From positions 186,001 to 250,000 of the forward strand of contig CBCYME010000010.1 of NCBI GenBank assembly GCA_965183835.1: a stretch of DNA of 64,000 bases, given 5' to 3'. A model generated the notes under the pieces. The model did not search any database. It had not been told where the DNA came from and saw only the letters and a list, made by a program, of their open reading frames with translations. This stretch comes from OMPR01 sp965183835 (lineage in GTDB: Bacteria; Pseudomonadota; Alphaproteobacteria; Rhodobacterales; Rhodobacteraceae). Positions within the stretch are counted from its first letter, which is position 1; every line of letters starts with the position of its first letter. A program made the position numbers and the translations under genes. Of this stretch, positions 43,638 to 53,508 are shown one piece after another.

Positions 43638-45671
43638 CTAGTCTTCCAAACGGACCGCAACACGGTCAGAACGCCCTGCGGTATCCACAACAACAAACGT
43701 CGAAAATCCGGCCCCGGGGTTTGGGACTTCGAATTCCCGTTGATACAACCCAGTCGCAACCGCCGCTCCATCGGTCAGCACCATAAACGGAGCCACCCCG
43801 CCGCGCACTTTCAAAGTGACCGGATCATGCCCCAACGCCAAACGTGCCCCGTCCGGGGGAAATAGCAGCTGAGGCGCATCTTGGGCAGCTTCGAACGCCG
43901 CCGAGCGTGGGCGAAAGCGGCGCAACGGCAAAGGCAGCTCAGCAGCGCCTAGGATCAGCGTCGCCGGAGGGGGGGCAGGCAATGGGTCAAAATCTGGCTT
44001 CAAACGGCCAAAGGCCTCGAAAAGAGCAGGGGCCGCCAGATCCCCACCAAACGCCCCCGGAACCGGCGTGCCATCGGCGCGACCCAACCAGACGCCGATC
44101 ACATGACGCCCATCATAGCCAATCGCCCAAGCATCGCGGTGCCCATAAGACGTTCCGGTTTTATAGGCCAAAACATGCGCTTGAGCTCCGGGCGGCGGTG
44201 CAAGGCCACGTAAAATGTCACCCACATGCCAGGCTGCGACGTCCGAGATCATTCGCCCAACCGGTACAGGCGATTGCCCGACCCGATGGTACAAGTTCAA
44301 ACCCTGTCCTGCATTGGCCAAACCTGCGTAAAGCTGCACAAGATCCTGTAGGTTCACCCCGACACCGCCCAGCGCAATCGCCAAACCCGGCACGCCATTT
44401 GGTAGCTTTGGTGCGGCACCGCCTTGCTTCAAAGACGCAACCAACCGCGCCGCACCCAGTTCGTTCGTCAATCGCACAACCGGGATGTTGAGCGACATTT
44501 GCAAGGCATCTCGGACCCGGACATCGCCGCGAAATTCACCGTCAAAATTGTGCGGCGCATAGCGACCAAACATGACGGGACCATCATGGATCAACGTTTC
44601 GGGATGTATCATGCCCTGATCGAACCCCAAGCCATAGATCAGCGGTTTCAGCGTCGATCCCGGCGAGCGCACGGCCTGTGTCATATCCACGAACCCTTGT
44701 CGCGCAGATTGATAGGCAGGTGAGCCAACCGAGGCCAAGATTTCACCCGTTTGGTGATCGGCCACAATCAAAGCACCCGAAACCTGAGGACCAGCTGCGG
44801 CACTGGCGCGCGCAACCAAACCCTCGACCTTGCGTTGTAGATCAGCGTCCAATGTCAGCGCATGCGTGGCTTTTTCTGGCTGTTCCAAACGCGCCCGATC
44901 CGCGAGGTGCGGTGCCAATTGCGGGAATGGTCGTTGCGCAACCGGGATGGGTTCGCTCAAAGCGGCGCGCGCTTCGGCCCCGTCCAGAACGTTTTGCTTT
45001 TGCATTCGGTTCAACACGCGATCCCGTGCCGCTCGTGCTTGGTCAGGATAGCGATCTGGCCGCCGCCCTTCGGGCCGTTGCGGCAAGGCAACCAACAAAG
45101 CAGATTGCGCTGGCGTCAGACGATGCGGCTCTTTCCCGAACCATGCCACCGTCGCTGCGCGCACGCCTTCTAAATTGCCCCCATACGGCGCGTGTGTCAG
45201 GTAAAGCCGCAGAATATCGTCTTTGCTGAGGCGACGCTCCAAAGCCCAAGCCACGCGCATCTGCCTGAGTTTACCGGCCCAACGCCCTGTTGTGCCGTCT
45301 TCCAACAGGCGCGCGACCTGCATCGTCAGGGTTGACCCCCCAGACACCGGACGCCCATTCCAGAGGGCCTGCCGTACGGCACGCAGCATGGCCCAGCCAT
45401 CGACACCGGAATGAGAGTAGAACCGTTTGTCTTCATAGCGGATCAGCATCGCTGTGAAACTAGGATCGACCTTTCCCGGAGCCAAACGCCAGATGCCTGT
45501 GCCCACTGGATAGGCCCGGAGCAAAGCGCCATTTCGATCCCGGACCTCGGTCGAGGTTTCGGTCAAGATCAGTGGCAGGTCGGTGTCCGCAATCCATTGG
45601 TCCCCTGCATCCCTGAGCGCCCCTGCGAGAAACAGGAGCATCCCCAGAAACAGGAACCCAAAGCGTTTCAT
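43638..45671 (-). CDS. pbpC: Penicillin-binding protein 1C
   Basis: PBP1C is an inner-membrane, bifunctional glycosyltransferase-transpeptidase. The 677-residue protein has an N-terminal anchor (RFGFLFLGMLLFLAGALRDA). The GT51 domain has YEDKRFYSHSGVDGWAM (catalytic Glu, about residue 80) and GGSTLTMQVARLLE. The transpeptidase has SPGSTLKPLIYGLGF (Ser-x-x-Lys, about 337), a SxN-type motif in LQMSLNIPVVRL, and YKTGTSYGHRDAW (KTG, about 505). A C-terminal BiPBP_C-like domain follows. It starts seven bases past the alpha-2-macroglobulin gene, the classic pairing. Confidence 0.97.
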   Translation of the reverse strand: MKRFGFLFLGMLLFLAGALRDAGDQWIADTDLPLILTETSTEVRDRNGALLRAYPVGTGIWRLAPGKVDPSFTAMLIRYEDKRFYSHSGVDGWAMLRAVRQALWNGRPVSGGSTLTMQVARLLEDGTTGRWAGKLRQMRVAWALERRLSKDDILRLYLTHAPYGGNLEGVRAATVAWFGKEPHRLTPAQSALLVALPQRPEGRRPDRYPDQARAARDRVLNRMQKQNVLDGAEARAALSEPIPVAQRPFPQLAPHLADRARLEQPEKATHALTLDADLQRKVEGLVARASAAAGPQVSGALIVADHQTGEILASVGSPAYQSARQGFVDMTQAVRSPGSTLKPLIYGLGFDQGMIHPETLIHDGPVMFGRYAPHNFDGEFRGDVRVRDALQMSLNIPVVRLTNELGAARLVASLKQGGAAPKLPNGVPGLAIALGGVGVNLQDLVQLYAGLANAGQGLNLYHRVGQSPVPVGRMISDVAAWHVGDILRGLAPPPGAQAHVLAYKTGTSYGHRDAWAIGYDGRHVIGVWLGRADGTPVPGAFGGDLAAPALFEAFGRLKPDFDPLPAPPPATLILGAAELPLPLRRFRPRSAAFEAAQDAPQLLFPPDGARLALGHDPVTLKVRGGVAPFMVLTDGAAVATGLYQREFEVPNPGAGFSTFVVVDTAGRSDRVAVRLED

Positions 45672-45678
45672 TTGCCCG

Positions 45679-48600
45679 TCAATCCTGAACAGTCACGCGC
45701 GATGTGTCTGTACGCGCACGGAACCGAGGGCGATACATATCTTCGACAGATGCTGCAGGGTGATGGAACTGACCGGCGGACACAGCCCGGACCACATAGG
45801 CCAATGTAACCGGATCGCGGCCACCGATATCCACAGCCGCAAGAAAGCTATCTGATCTGAATTCGCTATGTGTGGCGTCAGACAGGTTTAGCCACTCTAG
45901 CGCGCGTACATCGCCGGACCGCAACAGGCTTGGATTGTCGATCTCAAATCCAGCGGGCAACGGATCACGCACCATCAACCGAGCGCCAGAGTCTTCGAAC
46001 GGTTGAACCGTGACCACGGCGACAAAGCGATCACCGACAACAAAGGAGGGTCCGTTGATTTCCCCCCCCTCCATCGAGAAATATTGCCGCTGGATGCTGT
46101 AGCCTGTGCCCCCCGCCGGGGGTGCGACCGTTGGAATGCCGAGTGTGGTCAGGGTAATGTCCTGATCCCCGCTGCCAATTGTGGTGATATTCATCGCCTC
46201 CTGCGTCGCATTAGACAATATTTGTACAAACGGCCCTTCAACCGGCGAACCGTTGACCCGCAGCCCTGAGGTTTCTGGTGATTTCACCAATGCCTGTGCC
46301 GCGAGAAGGGTCCAGGCGGATTCTTGGGTCGACATGGTTTCGGTTTCTTGGCTGACCTGGGTGATCAGACGGTTACGGTCTACCACCGCGCTGCCTGCTT
46401 CGACAGCCAAGGCCAGAACCCCGGCAGTATCGCGAACCGAAGTTCCGTAGTCAGCCCGCCAAAACGGCCCCTCGTGTCCTTCTTGGCGGTCGATCAGTTG
46501 AGCGGCGCGAGAGAACATCCGATCCGCGCGGGTTTGATCCCCGTAAGACGCGAGAGCTGCCCCCAGTTGGGCGGCGGCCAGCGGCGTTGCGAACCCATCC
46601 CCCTTTACATCCGCATAGTAGCGCAGATCGCCCATAGCGGCGGCTCCTTCGCGAGCCAGCACCATCAGGGCATAGGCAATGTCTTCGCCACCGATGTCAA
46701 AATCCGGCGCATAGTTGATGCGATTGCGCAGATTATCCATCGCTTGGGTAAAGGCCCGATCGGGGACAACATGCCCCTCGGTGCGGGCGCGGCTCAGAAA
46801 ATCGCTGGCATAGGCATCCAGCCAGAAATCACCGCTTTCAGCGCGCCATAGGCCAAAGGCCCCGTTCGACGCTTGCCGTGTCAACACCCGCGCGATTGAG
46901 GCATCAATGCGCGCCCGGACCGCTGGACCGTCCCCAAGTCCCGCAGCCTGAGCAACGGACGACAGGTACAGCAAAGGCATCGCTTGGGAGGTCACCTGTT
47001 CCGTACATCCGTATGGATATCTATCCAGCGCCGTCAGCAAACCCGGCGCATCAAAGCGCGCCAAAGCGCCCGCAGACAGGATTGCCTGTGCAGACCCTGT
47101 GCGCAGCCCGGTAAAGACATCCTTGCTGAACAGGAAACTGTCCCCCGCGCCCAGTGTGAACCGCCGCGTTTGCGCGACAACAGGGTCATTCGACTGAACA
47201 GGTAAGCGCAATGTTTGACGCAAGACACGGTCATCTGGTGTGGTCAGAACAACATCGATGTTCCCCACCCCAGATTGCACAGCCTTGACCGGCACCCGGA
47301 ACGTGGCTTTGCCACCTGTCTCGAGCGTGAAAGCGTCCGGCTGGGTGGCCAGTTGCAGTGCGTTGTCACCAGCCAAGGTCACTGTCATGTCACCGGCAGG
47401 GCCATCTGCATGCACAATCTCAAGCAGGATCTGGCTGTCATCGCCGGGTGCCAGAAAGCGCGGTAAACTGGCGGTTACAACGACGGGGTCGCGCACAATC
47501 ATGTCCTGTTCGGCTTGACCAACGGCTGTTTTGCTCCATGCCACGACCATCAGGCGCACGGTGCCGTTGAAAGCAGGCAGGTCGATGTCGACGGTGGCGG
47601 TGCCATCTACGCCCACCTCAATCGGGCCGCTAAAGCGCGCCATCAAGTCTTGGGTTGGGGGTGGGGACTGCGAGCGCATGCCTGCGTTGGCGTCCCCGCC
47701 GGATCGCACAGAGCCAACCGCACCATTCAGACCATCAATCAAACGCCCATAGACGTCGCGCAATTCGACCCCCAACCGACGTTGACCGAAATAGTGACCA
47801 TCGGGGTCCGGGCTTTCGAAACCTGTCAGGTTGAGAATGCCAACATCCACTGCAGCCAACGTCATCCAGACCTCTTCACCGGCAGCGGCCCCTGAAACAA
47901 CTACTTTCGCCTGCTGGGTTTGGCGGGGCTGGGCGACTTCGGGCACCTCGACCGAGACCGCGAGCCGTTTGCCGATGGGATCCACGGTCGCATGCGCAAG
48001 GCCCAGCGCGCGGGCCGGGTTTTGACCAGCAGAGACATCCATCGGGCGGATCACTGATGCCGTGACATAGGCGCCTGTGCCCCAATCCTCGGTCACTTCA
48101 AGGGGGATCACACTGGCACCGGCGGGTACCTCGACCGACTGGTGATGAATGACCTTGTTGGACATCACTGTGATCAGGGCTGTGCCGGCGGCCCGCGGAA
48201 CGATTCGCAAGTTAGCCGTATCCCCGGGTTGATAGCTGTCTTGATCCAACGAAAGCTCTAAACGGTCTGGGGTCGAGGACGCATCCGCCGCCTGATACCA
48301 ACCCGCGTAGAAATCCGCAGATGCTGCGACGTACCCGCCATCAATACGTTCAACCACCAGCTCGTACGTGCCCCAATCCACAGGATGGGAAACAGACAAT
48401 GGTTGCCCCTGTAGCGTCGCGTCGCCTGTTGCAATCCGGGTGCGTCGGGTTACCGGTTCCCAGTTCCAATTGCCGTACAGTTGATACCACTGATACCGGG
48501 TTTCGACCCTATTTAGGGTCCAACGCACCTGCATTGGGGTGGGTGTCAGGTCTGGTGTTAAGCCAATGATTTCGAAGGCGGCTTCTGTCCCCTCACTCAC

Positions 48601-51102
48601 CACACCGTCAAACAGGGGTTTGATCCCCAGAACAGGTGTATCCGGCAACACCGGCGCAACCAATCGCCGCTCAACCGGGCGCGATGATCCGTCTGCAACC
48701 CGCGCGATTACGGTCGCTTCGAGCGGTTTGCCCGCTGCGCCGAGGCGCGGAATTTCGACTGGAACAAAAGCCTGCCCTTTGTCGTCCGTTTTCTGATTTC
48801 CGAAATAGCTGCTCTGTGCCGAGGCGCTCTCATCATGGCGACCGAACTGATAACCGGGCCACTCTGCCAATTGTGAGGCCGCGCGCAGCACAACCTGACC
48901 GTCAATTTTCAGATCAGACCCCGGTGCACCAAAGAGATATTTTGCCTGAACCTGTAACGGGGGGCTTTCGCCCGGGCGCAGCGGTGCATTCGGCAATGAA
49001 AGCGCAAAGTCGATCCGCTCTGGCAGGAAATCTTCGACCAGGACCGTTTGGGTTGCGACGCTTTGGCCTTTGGGGTCGGTCTTGATATCCAACCGCCACG
49101 CTCCGCGTGGAACGCTTGATCCAACGGGAAACGAAAAGACGTGCCCCCCAACATTGCCACCGCCGGAAACAAGGCGGCGATATTCCACCCCATCCGGGCG
49201 GCTGAGGACCGCCGTCAATGGCACCCCTTCGAGGGCCGTAACAGCATCATCGCGCGTCAGAACCGTTGCATGGATCACTTCACCTGCCCGATAAGCGCCG
49301 CGATCCGTGGTCAAAAAGACATCGACCGGCCCCGCAGGTGCACGCCCTTCGACGCCGCGATCCGACAAATCAAAGGCCGGATCTGTCAGAGAGAGAAACC
49401 CAAGATCCGTGTCATCAAGTGTCGCCAAAACCATTGCAGGCGCTGCTGATCCATCCCCACGCGCCAAGCCCGGTTCAAAGCGGGCGTACCCCCCTGTATC
49501 CGTGGTCAGTTTTCCCAGCACAGCATTTGCCCGAGACACCAGCGTCACCTCGACCCCGGCTTTGGGCAACGCATCCCCCAAGCCACGGACAGTGACGTGC
49601 AACCCATCTGTACCCGACATCGTGCTGATTCCCAGATCGCTGAGAACAAACCACTGTGTGGCGCCCGGGTCGTCATAAGGATCCGCCCCCGGAACTTGTG
49701 CGGTCAGCGCATAAATTCCAGCCGGTTGCCCGGCAATCGCCTCGCCCATTGGTAAACGGGTTACCATGTCTTGGTTCAGCTCATTCTGGACCTCACCCGT
49801 GCCAGACCAGACATCCTGTGCAATTTCACTTGCAAAGCTCTGATCCTGCCAGTGGTTCAGTGGGCGGCCAAAATACCCATCCTGAACAGCGCGCAGCAAA
49901 TTCCGATCACTCACCCGACGCAATTTCAACTCTAACCCGGTCAAGTTAACCGTCTGAACGGGCAAGGCCGCATCAGCGGATTTAGGCAGCACATAGGATC
50001 GCCCCGGAAATTTCACCGACGGCGCACGATCACGGACATAATGCGTCAGCTCAACATCTTTGTGCAGAACCTCTCCCGAGACAGAGGGCAATCCCTGACG
50101 CAACAGAATGCGATATCTGCTGCCATGCGCGACCCCATCAACGCACAACTGAGAGCCCTCAATCTGCACCACAAGAGAGGATGATGGCAGATTGACGAAG
50201 GGTTCGTAGTCTACCCCCGCTTTGACCAAAGGTTCTGAAAATTGCGCGCAGATTCGCGGTGCTGTTGAATCGCTTTCCACGGTGCTGTCGACGACCCGAA
50301 ACCCGTATTTCGCTATCGCGGTTTCCAGTGCGCGGGCAATGTCATCCCGAGGTTGCAGCGTATTGGCCAATCGCAACGCAGCCAGCATATCCCGACCGCG
50401 CCCGGATTTCTCCAAACTCTCTGAAAGCACCTGCAGTGCAGATACTTGCGCGCCTGTATTCTGCGCCCGCAGATATCCATTCACCGCCGCAGACAAGGCG
50501 CGCGCGCGATATGCTTTCTGGCGGTTGCTGTTGCTCAGCTCGATTGCGAGCAAGGCGTTGGCATATTCTGTCCACAGATCCCCCCGGTCGCTGAGTGAAA
50601 CCGCGACCCCGACCCATTGCATATGTCGGATGTCATCCCCAGCCGAGGCCCGCGCGGCCCCCAAAACAGACTCTAGATCCAATCCACCGGCGGCATGGCG
50701 CAGCCCTAAATCCCGGCCCTGCGCCCGTGCCACATCAAAATCCTGAGACTTGAGGAACCCCAGATCTGTAATCCGCGTTTGCGCCAAGTTTTGTACATCT
50801 GCTGTGATGGCCACCTTAAGCGCTGATACCGCGCCTTCGTAGGGGGTTTGTTCGCTCACCCCCCGCTTGGGAAAACACGCATTGGAGCGGGCGTTAAACG
50901 TAAACGCCTGACAAGACGCTTGTGCGGAACAGGCCTGAACGCAGGCAGACAGATCCGTATCAAATAGGGAATCCAGATCTGACCCGTAAAAATCCATATC
51001 TTTTGAAACAATGTAGCGGAAATCTGGCAGCGCCTGTTGCGCCATTGCGCCTTGGGCAATCGAACAAAATAAAGCAAATAAAATATAACAAAAACGTGGC
51101 AT
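45679..51102 (-). CDS. Bacterial alpha-2-macroglobulin with N-terminal PAN/Apple-like domain
   Basis: The 1807-residue protein starts with a signal peptide (PRFCYILFALFCSIAQGAMA). A cysteine-rich segment, CVQACSAQASCQAFTFN followed by CFPK (about residues 50-85), looks like a PAN/Apple domain. The remainder has MG-type beta domains, a bait region and the thioester motif YPYGCTEQVTSQAMPL (about residue 1365), which traps attacking proteases. Such proteins guard the periplasm together with PBP1C (E. coli YfhM-PbpC). No lipobox is seen, so it is probably soluble, unlike E. coli YfhM. ATG 51102 follows GGAGGGCGGC. It leads the operon with pbpC and the exported hydratase. Confidence 0.95.
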   Translation of the reverse strand: MPRFCYILFALFCSIAQGAMAQQALPDFRYIVSKDMDFYGSDLDSLFDTDLSACVQACSAQASCQAFTFNARSNACFPKRGVSEQTPYEGAVSALKVAITADVQNLAQTRITDLGFLKSQDFDVARAQGRDLGLRHAAGGLDLESVLGAARASAGDDIRHMQWVGVAVSLSDRGDLWTEYANALLAIELSNSNRQKAYRARALSAAVNGYLRAQNTGAQVSALQVLSESLEKSGRGRDMLAALRLANTLQPRDDIARALETAIAKYGFRVVDSTVESDSTAPRICAQFSEPLVKAGVDYEPFVNLPSSSLVVQIEGSQLCVDGVAHGSRYRILLRQGLPSVSGEVLHKDVELTHYVRDRAPSVKFPGRSYVLPKSADAALPVQTVNLTGLELKLRRVSDRNLLRAVQDGYFGRPLNHWQDQSFASEIAQDVWSGTGEVQNELNQDMVTRLPMGEAIAGQPAGIYALTAQVPGADPYDDPGATQWFVLSDLGISTMSGTDGLHVTVRGLGDALPKAGVEVTLVSRANAVLGKLTTDTGGYARFEPGLARGDGSAAPAMVLATLDDTDLGFLSLTDPAFDLSDRGVEGRAPAGPVDVFLTTDRGAYRAGEVIHATVLTRDDAVTALEGVPLTAVLSRPDGVEYRRLVSGGGNVGGHVFSFPVGSSVPRGAWRLDIKTDPKGQSVATQTVLVEDFLPERIDFALSLPNAPLRPGESPPLQVQAKYLFGAPGSDLKIDGQVVLRAASQLAEWPGYQFGRHDESASAQSSYFGNQKTDDKGQAFVPVEIPRLGAAGKPLEATVIARVADGSSRPVERRLVAPVLPDTPVLGIKPLFDGVVSEGTEAAFEIIGLTPDLTPTPMQVRWTLNRVETRYQWYQLYGNWNWEPVTRRTRIATGDATLQGQPLSVSHPVDWGTYELVVERIDGGYVAASADFYAGWYQAADASSTPDRLELSLDQDSYQPGDTANLRIVPRAAGTALITVMSNKVIHHQSVEVPAGASVIPLEVTEDWGTGAYVTASVIRPMDVSAGQNPARALGLAHATVDPIGKRLAVSVEVPEVAQPRQTQQAKVVVSGAAAGEEVWMTLAAVDVGILNLTGFESPDPDGHYFGQRRLGVELRDVYGRLIDGLNGAVGSVRSGGDANAGMRSQSPPPTQDLMARFSGPIEVGVDGTATVDIDLPAFNGTVRLMVVAWSKTAVGQAEQDMIVRDPVVVTASLPRFLAPGDDSQILLEIVHADGPAGDMTVTLAGDNALQLATQPDAFTLETGGKATFRVPVKAVQSGVGNIDVVLTTPDDRVLRQTLRLPVQSNDPVVAQTRRFTLGAGDSFLFSKDVFTGLRTGSAQAILSAGALARFDAPGLLTALDRYPYGCTEQVTSQAMPLLYLSSVAQAAGLGDGPAVRARIDASIARVLTRQASNGAFGLWRAESGDFWLDAYASDFLSRARTEGHVVPDRAFTQAMDNLRNRINYAPDFDIGGEDIAYALMVLAREGAAAMGDLRYYADVKGDGFATPLAAAQLGAALASYGDQTRADRMFSRAAQLIDRQEGHEGPFWRADYGTSVRDTAGVLALAVEAGSAVVDRNRLITQVSQETETMSTQESAWTLLAAQALVKSPETSGLRVNGSPVEGPFVQILSNATQEAMNITTIGSGDQDITLTTLGIPTVAPPAGGTGYSIQRQYFSMEGGEINGPSFVVGDRFVAVVTVQPFEDSGARLMVRDPLPAGFEIDNPSLLRSGDVRALEWLNLSDATHSEFRSDSFLAAVDIGGRDPVTLAYVVRAVSAGQFHHPAASVEDMYRPRFRARTDTSRVTVQD

Positions 51103-51239
51103 GCCGCCCTCCGATCTCATCAGAGCGTGGCACGAGTCCCCTCACAATGGCAACGATTTCCCGCAGCACATTAGGGTTTAAACACTTATTCACCGACTCA
51201 TCCGATGGTGGGCGCCACGAACCGCTAAGGACAACTTAA

Positions 51240-53489
51240 ATGAGCCTTGTCAACAAACTTGCCGAGGAACGGCGCGCACGTTTATCAGCTGAACGTTTGC
51301 TTGAGCTCAAGCAAGCGGAGCTGTCGGCCGCGAACCGTAAACTGGGCCGTCATGCACTTGCATTGACGAAACAGATTGATGCCAAGCAAGCCGAGGTGGC
51401 AACCGTTCGTGACGAAAATGAAAAGGTGAAATCCGACCTGACCGTGGCCCATGCCAAGGTTGAAATTGCTGAACGGCGGTTGTGGCATTCTATTCAAACC
51501 ATTCAGGATGGGTTTGCGTTTTTCGATTCCGACAGCACGCTGATTGGCGCCAACGCGGCCTATCTGAATGCGTTTGACGGTCTGGAAGAGGTGACGCCGG
51601 GGATTTCATACGCGCGCATTTTACAGCTTTTCACAGATGAGGGCGTTGTAAACACAGAACAGCTCAGCCCTGAAGAGTGGCGCGATATGATGACCGAGCG
51701 TTGGGTGTCACCCAATCCGGAACCTTTTGTCATGCGGATGTGGAACGACCAATACATCAAGCTCATTGATCAACGCGGCCACGGGGGGGATGTGGTCAGT
51801 CTGGCGCTGAACATTACCTCAACAGTCCGGTACGAAGCCGAATTGCGCGCCGCGCGCGAACGCGCCGAAAGCGCCAACCGCGCGAAATCTGCCTTCTTGG
51901 CGAATATGAGCCATGAAATTCGCACCCCCATGAACGGGGTCGTGGGCATGGCGGAGCTGTTAACCGACACGAGCTTGAGCGAGGAGCAAAGGCTTTACGC
52001 CAACACGATCAAGAACTCTGGCGAAGCGCTGTTGGTTATCATCAACGATGTTTTGGATTATTCCAAAATCGAAGCTGATAAGTTGGTTCTGCATCCAGAA
52101 CCCTTTGATCTGGAACATTGCATCCACGAGGTTGCAATGTTGTTGCAGCCTTCGGTGCGCGACAAAGATCTGACTCTGTTGGTTGATTACGATCTGTTCC
52201 TTCCGACAATCTTTTCAGGTGATCCTGGGCGCGTGCGTCAGGTTTTGACAAATCTTGTGGGCAATGCAGTCAAATTTACCAAAGCCGGGCACGTGCTTAT
52301 TCGCGTCACCGGTGTGCCAGATCCCGTTTCCCAAAGCTGCGCAATTCACATCGCGATCGAAGATACCGGGATTGGGATTCCGGACAGCAAAATCAATCAC
52401 ATTTTCGGGGAATTCAACCAAGTCGAAGATGAACGAAACCGCCAATTCGAAGGGACCGGGCTTGGCCTGGCCATTTCTCAGCGTCTGATTGAACTGATGG
52501 GCGGGTCTGTTTGGGTTGAAAGCGAAGAAGGCAAGGGATCGTGTTTTGGCTTTCGGGTTCCGATGCCAATGGCCGAAGGTCCCCAACCCTCCCCGCCACA
52601 TCTTTCGCACAACATGCGCCACGTGATGGTGGTTGAAAACCTGTGCGTCAATCGCGCGATCCTTGAGAAACAGATGTCTCAGATCGGGGCAAAAGTCACC
52701 TCTTGCGCGACGGCGGACGAGGCTTTGGAGCTTTTGGATGATACAGTAGACATCATCCTAAGTGATCAAAACATCCCGGATCTCAACGGTTTGGAGCTAG
52801 CAAAGACAGTCCGGGCCAAAGGATGGGCGGACATCCCGTTTGTCTTGCTCAGTTCCAACCAACGCGAGGCGCAGGCGGACCCTGCCAGCGAACACCTGCA
52901 GTGTATTTTGCAAAAACCCGTTCCCAGAGCTGAACTGTTTTCACGTCTGGCTTCGCTCACCCCTCCTGCTGGTGAGAAACCCGAACGCAGCGCAGCCTTG
53001 GGCAAGCCCGAAGCCGTAGCCCCCCCGCCAGAGCCAAGCCCCCCGGTCGCGCCACAAGATCCAGAAGGGCCCCATACCGAAAAGCGTTTGATGCGGGTCT
53101 TGGCCGCCGAAGACAATCGCACCAATCAACTTGTGTTCCGCAAGATGGTGCAAAAGCTCAACGTTGAGCTTAAGTTCGCAAACAACGGGCTGGAGGCTGT
53201 AGAAGCTTATTCGACGTTCCGGCCTGATCTGATCTTTATGGATATTTCGATGCCCAAAATGGACGGCAAAGAAGCCACAAAAGAAATTCGGAAACTAGAA
53301 GCTGGAACCGGACAACATGTCCCGATTGTGGCCCTGACCGCCCATGCTATGACGGGCGATTCAGATGGTATTTTGGCCGCTGGCTTAGACCACTATCTGA
53401 CCAAGCCGCTGCGCAAGGCTTTGATTCATGAACGCATATTTGCCTCAGCGCCCAAAGATGCGGACCCTGTGCAGCCCCGGGACGCGTAA
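51240..53489 (+). CDS. Cytoplasmic hybrid sensor histidine kinase with two receiver domains
   Basis: The 749-residue protein has no membrane segment. Order: N-terminal coiled coil (5-80, ERRARLSAERLLELKQAELS), PAS (85-200), HisKA (AFLANMSHEIRTPMNGVVGM with His about 226), HATPase_c (DPGRVRQVLTNLVGNAVKFT, DTGIGIPD, GTGLGLAISQRL), then two receivers. The first (about 460-575) has ILSDQNIPD with the phospho-Asp, but its acidic pair is VVEN and Thr is Ser. The second (about 620-740) is complete: AAEDN, IFMDISMPKMDG, ALTAH, TKPL. This resembles BarA/TorS-like phosphorelays lacking an Hpt. The input signal is unknown. It is divergent from the alpha-2-macroglobulin gene. Confidence 0.93.
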   Translation: MSLVNKLAEERRARLSAERLLELKQAELSAANRKLGRHALALTKQIDAKQAEVATVRDENEKVKSDLTVAHAKVEIAERRLWHSIQTIQDGFAFFDSDSTLIGANAAYLNAFDGLEEVTPGISYARILQLFTDEGVVNTEQLSPEEWRDMMTERWVSPNPEPFVMRMWNDQYIKLIDQRGHGGDVVSLALNITSTVRYEAELRAARERAESANRAKSAFLANMSHEIRTPMNGVVGMAELLTDTSLSEEQRLYANTIKNSGEALLVIINDVLDYSKIEADKLVLHPEPFDLEHCIHEVAMLLQPSVRDKDLTLLVDYDLFLPTIFSGDPGRVRQVLTNLVGNAVKFTKAGHVLIRVTGVPDPVSQSCAIHIAIEDTGIGIPDSKINHIFGEFNQVEDERNRQFEGTGLGLAISQRLIELMGGSVWVESEEGKGSCFGFRVPMPMAEGPQPSPPHLSHNMRHVMVVENLCVNRAILEKQMSQIGAKVTSCATADEALELLDDTVDIILSDQNIPDLNGLELAKTVRAKGWADIPFVLLSSNQREAQADPASEHLQCILQKPVPRAELFSRLASLTPPAGEKPERSAALGKPEAVAPPPEPSPPVAPQDPEGPHTEKRLMRVLAAEDNRTNQLVFRKMVQKLNVELKFANNGLEAVEAYSTFRPDLIFMDISMPKMDGKEATKEIRKLEAGTGQHVPIVALTAHAMTGDSDGILAAGLDHYLTKPLRKALIHERIFASAPKDADPVQPRDA

Positions 53490-53508
53490 CCCAATGCGGC
53501 GCCGTGGC

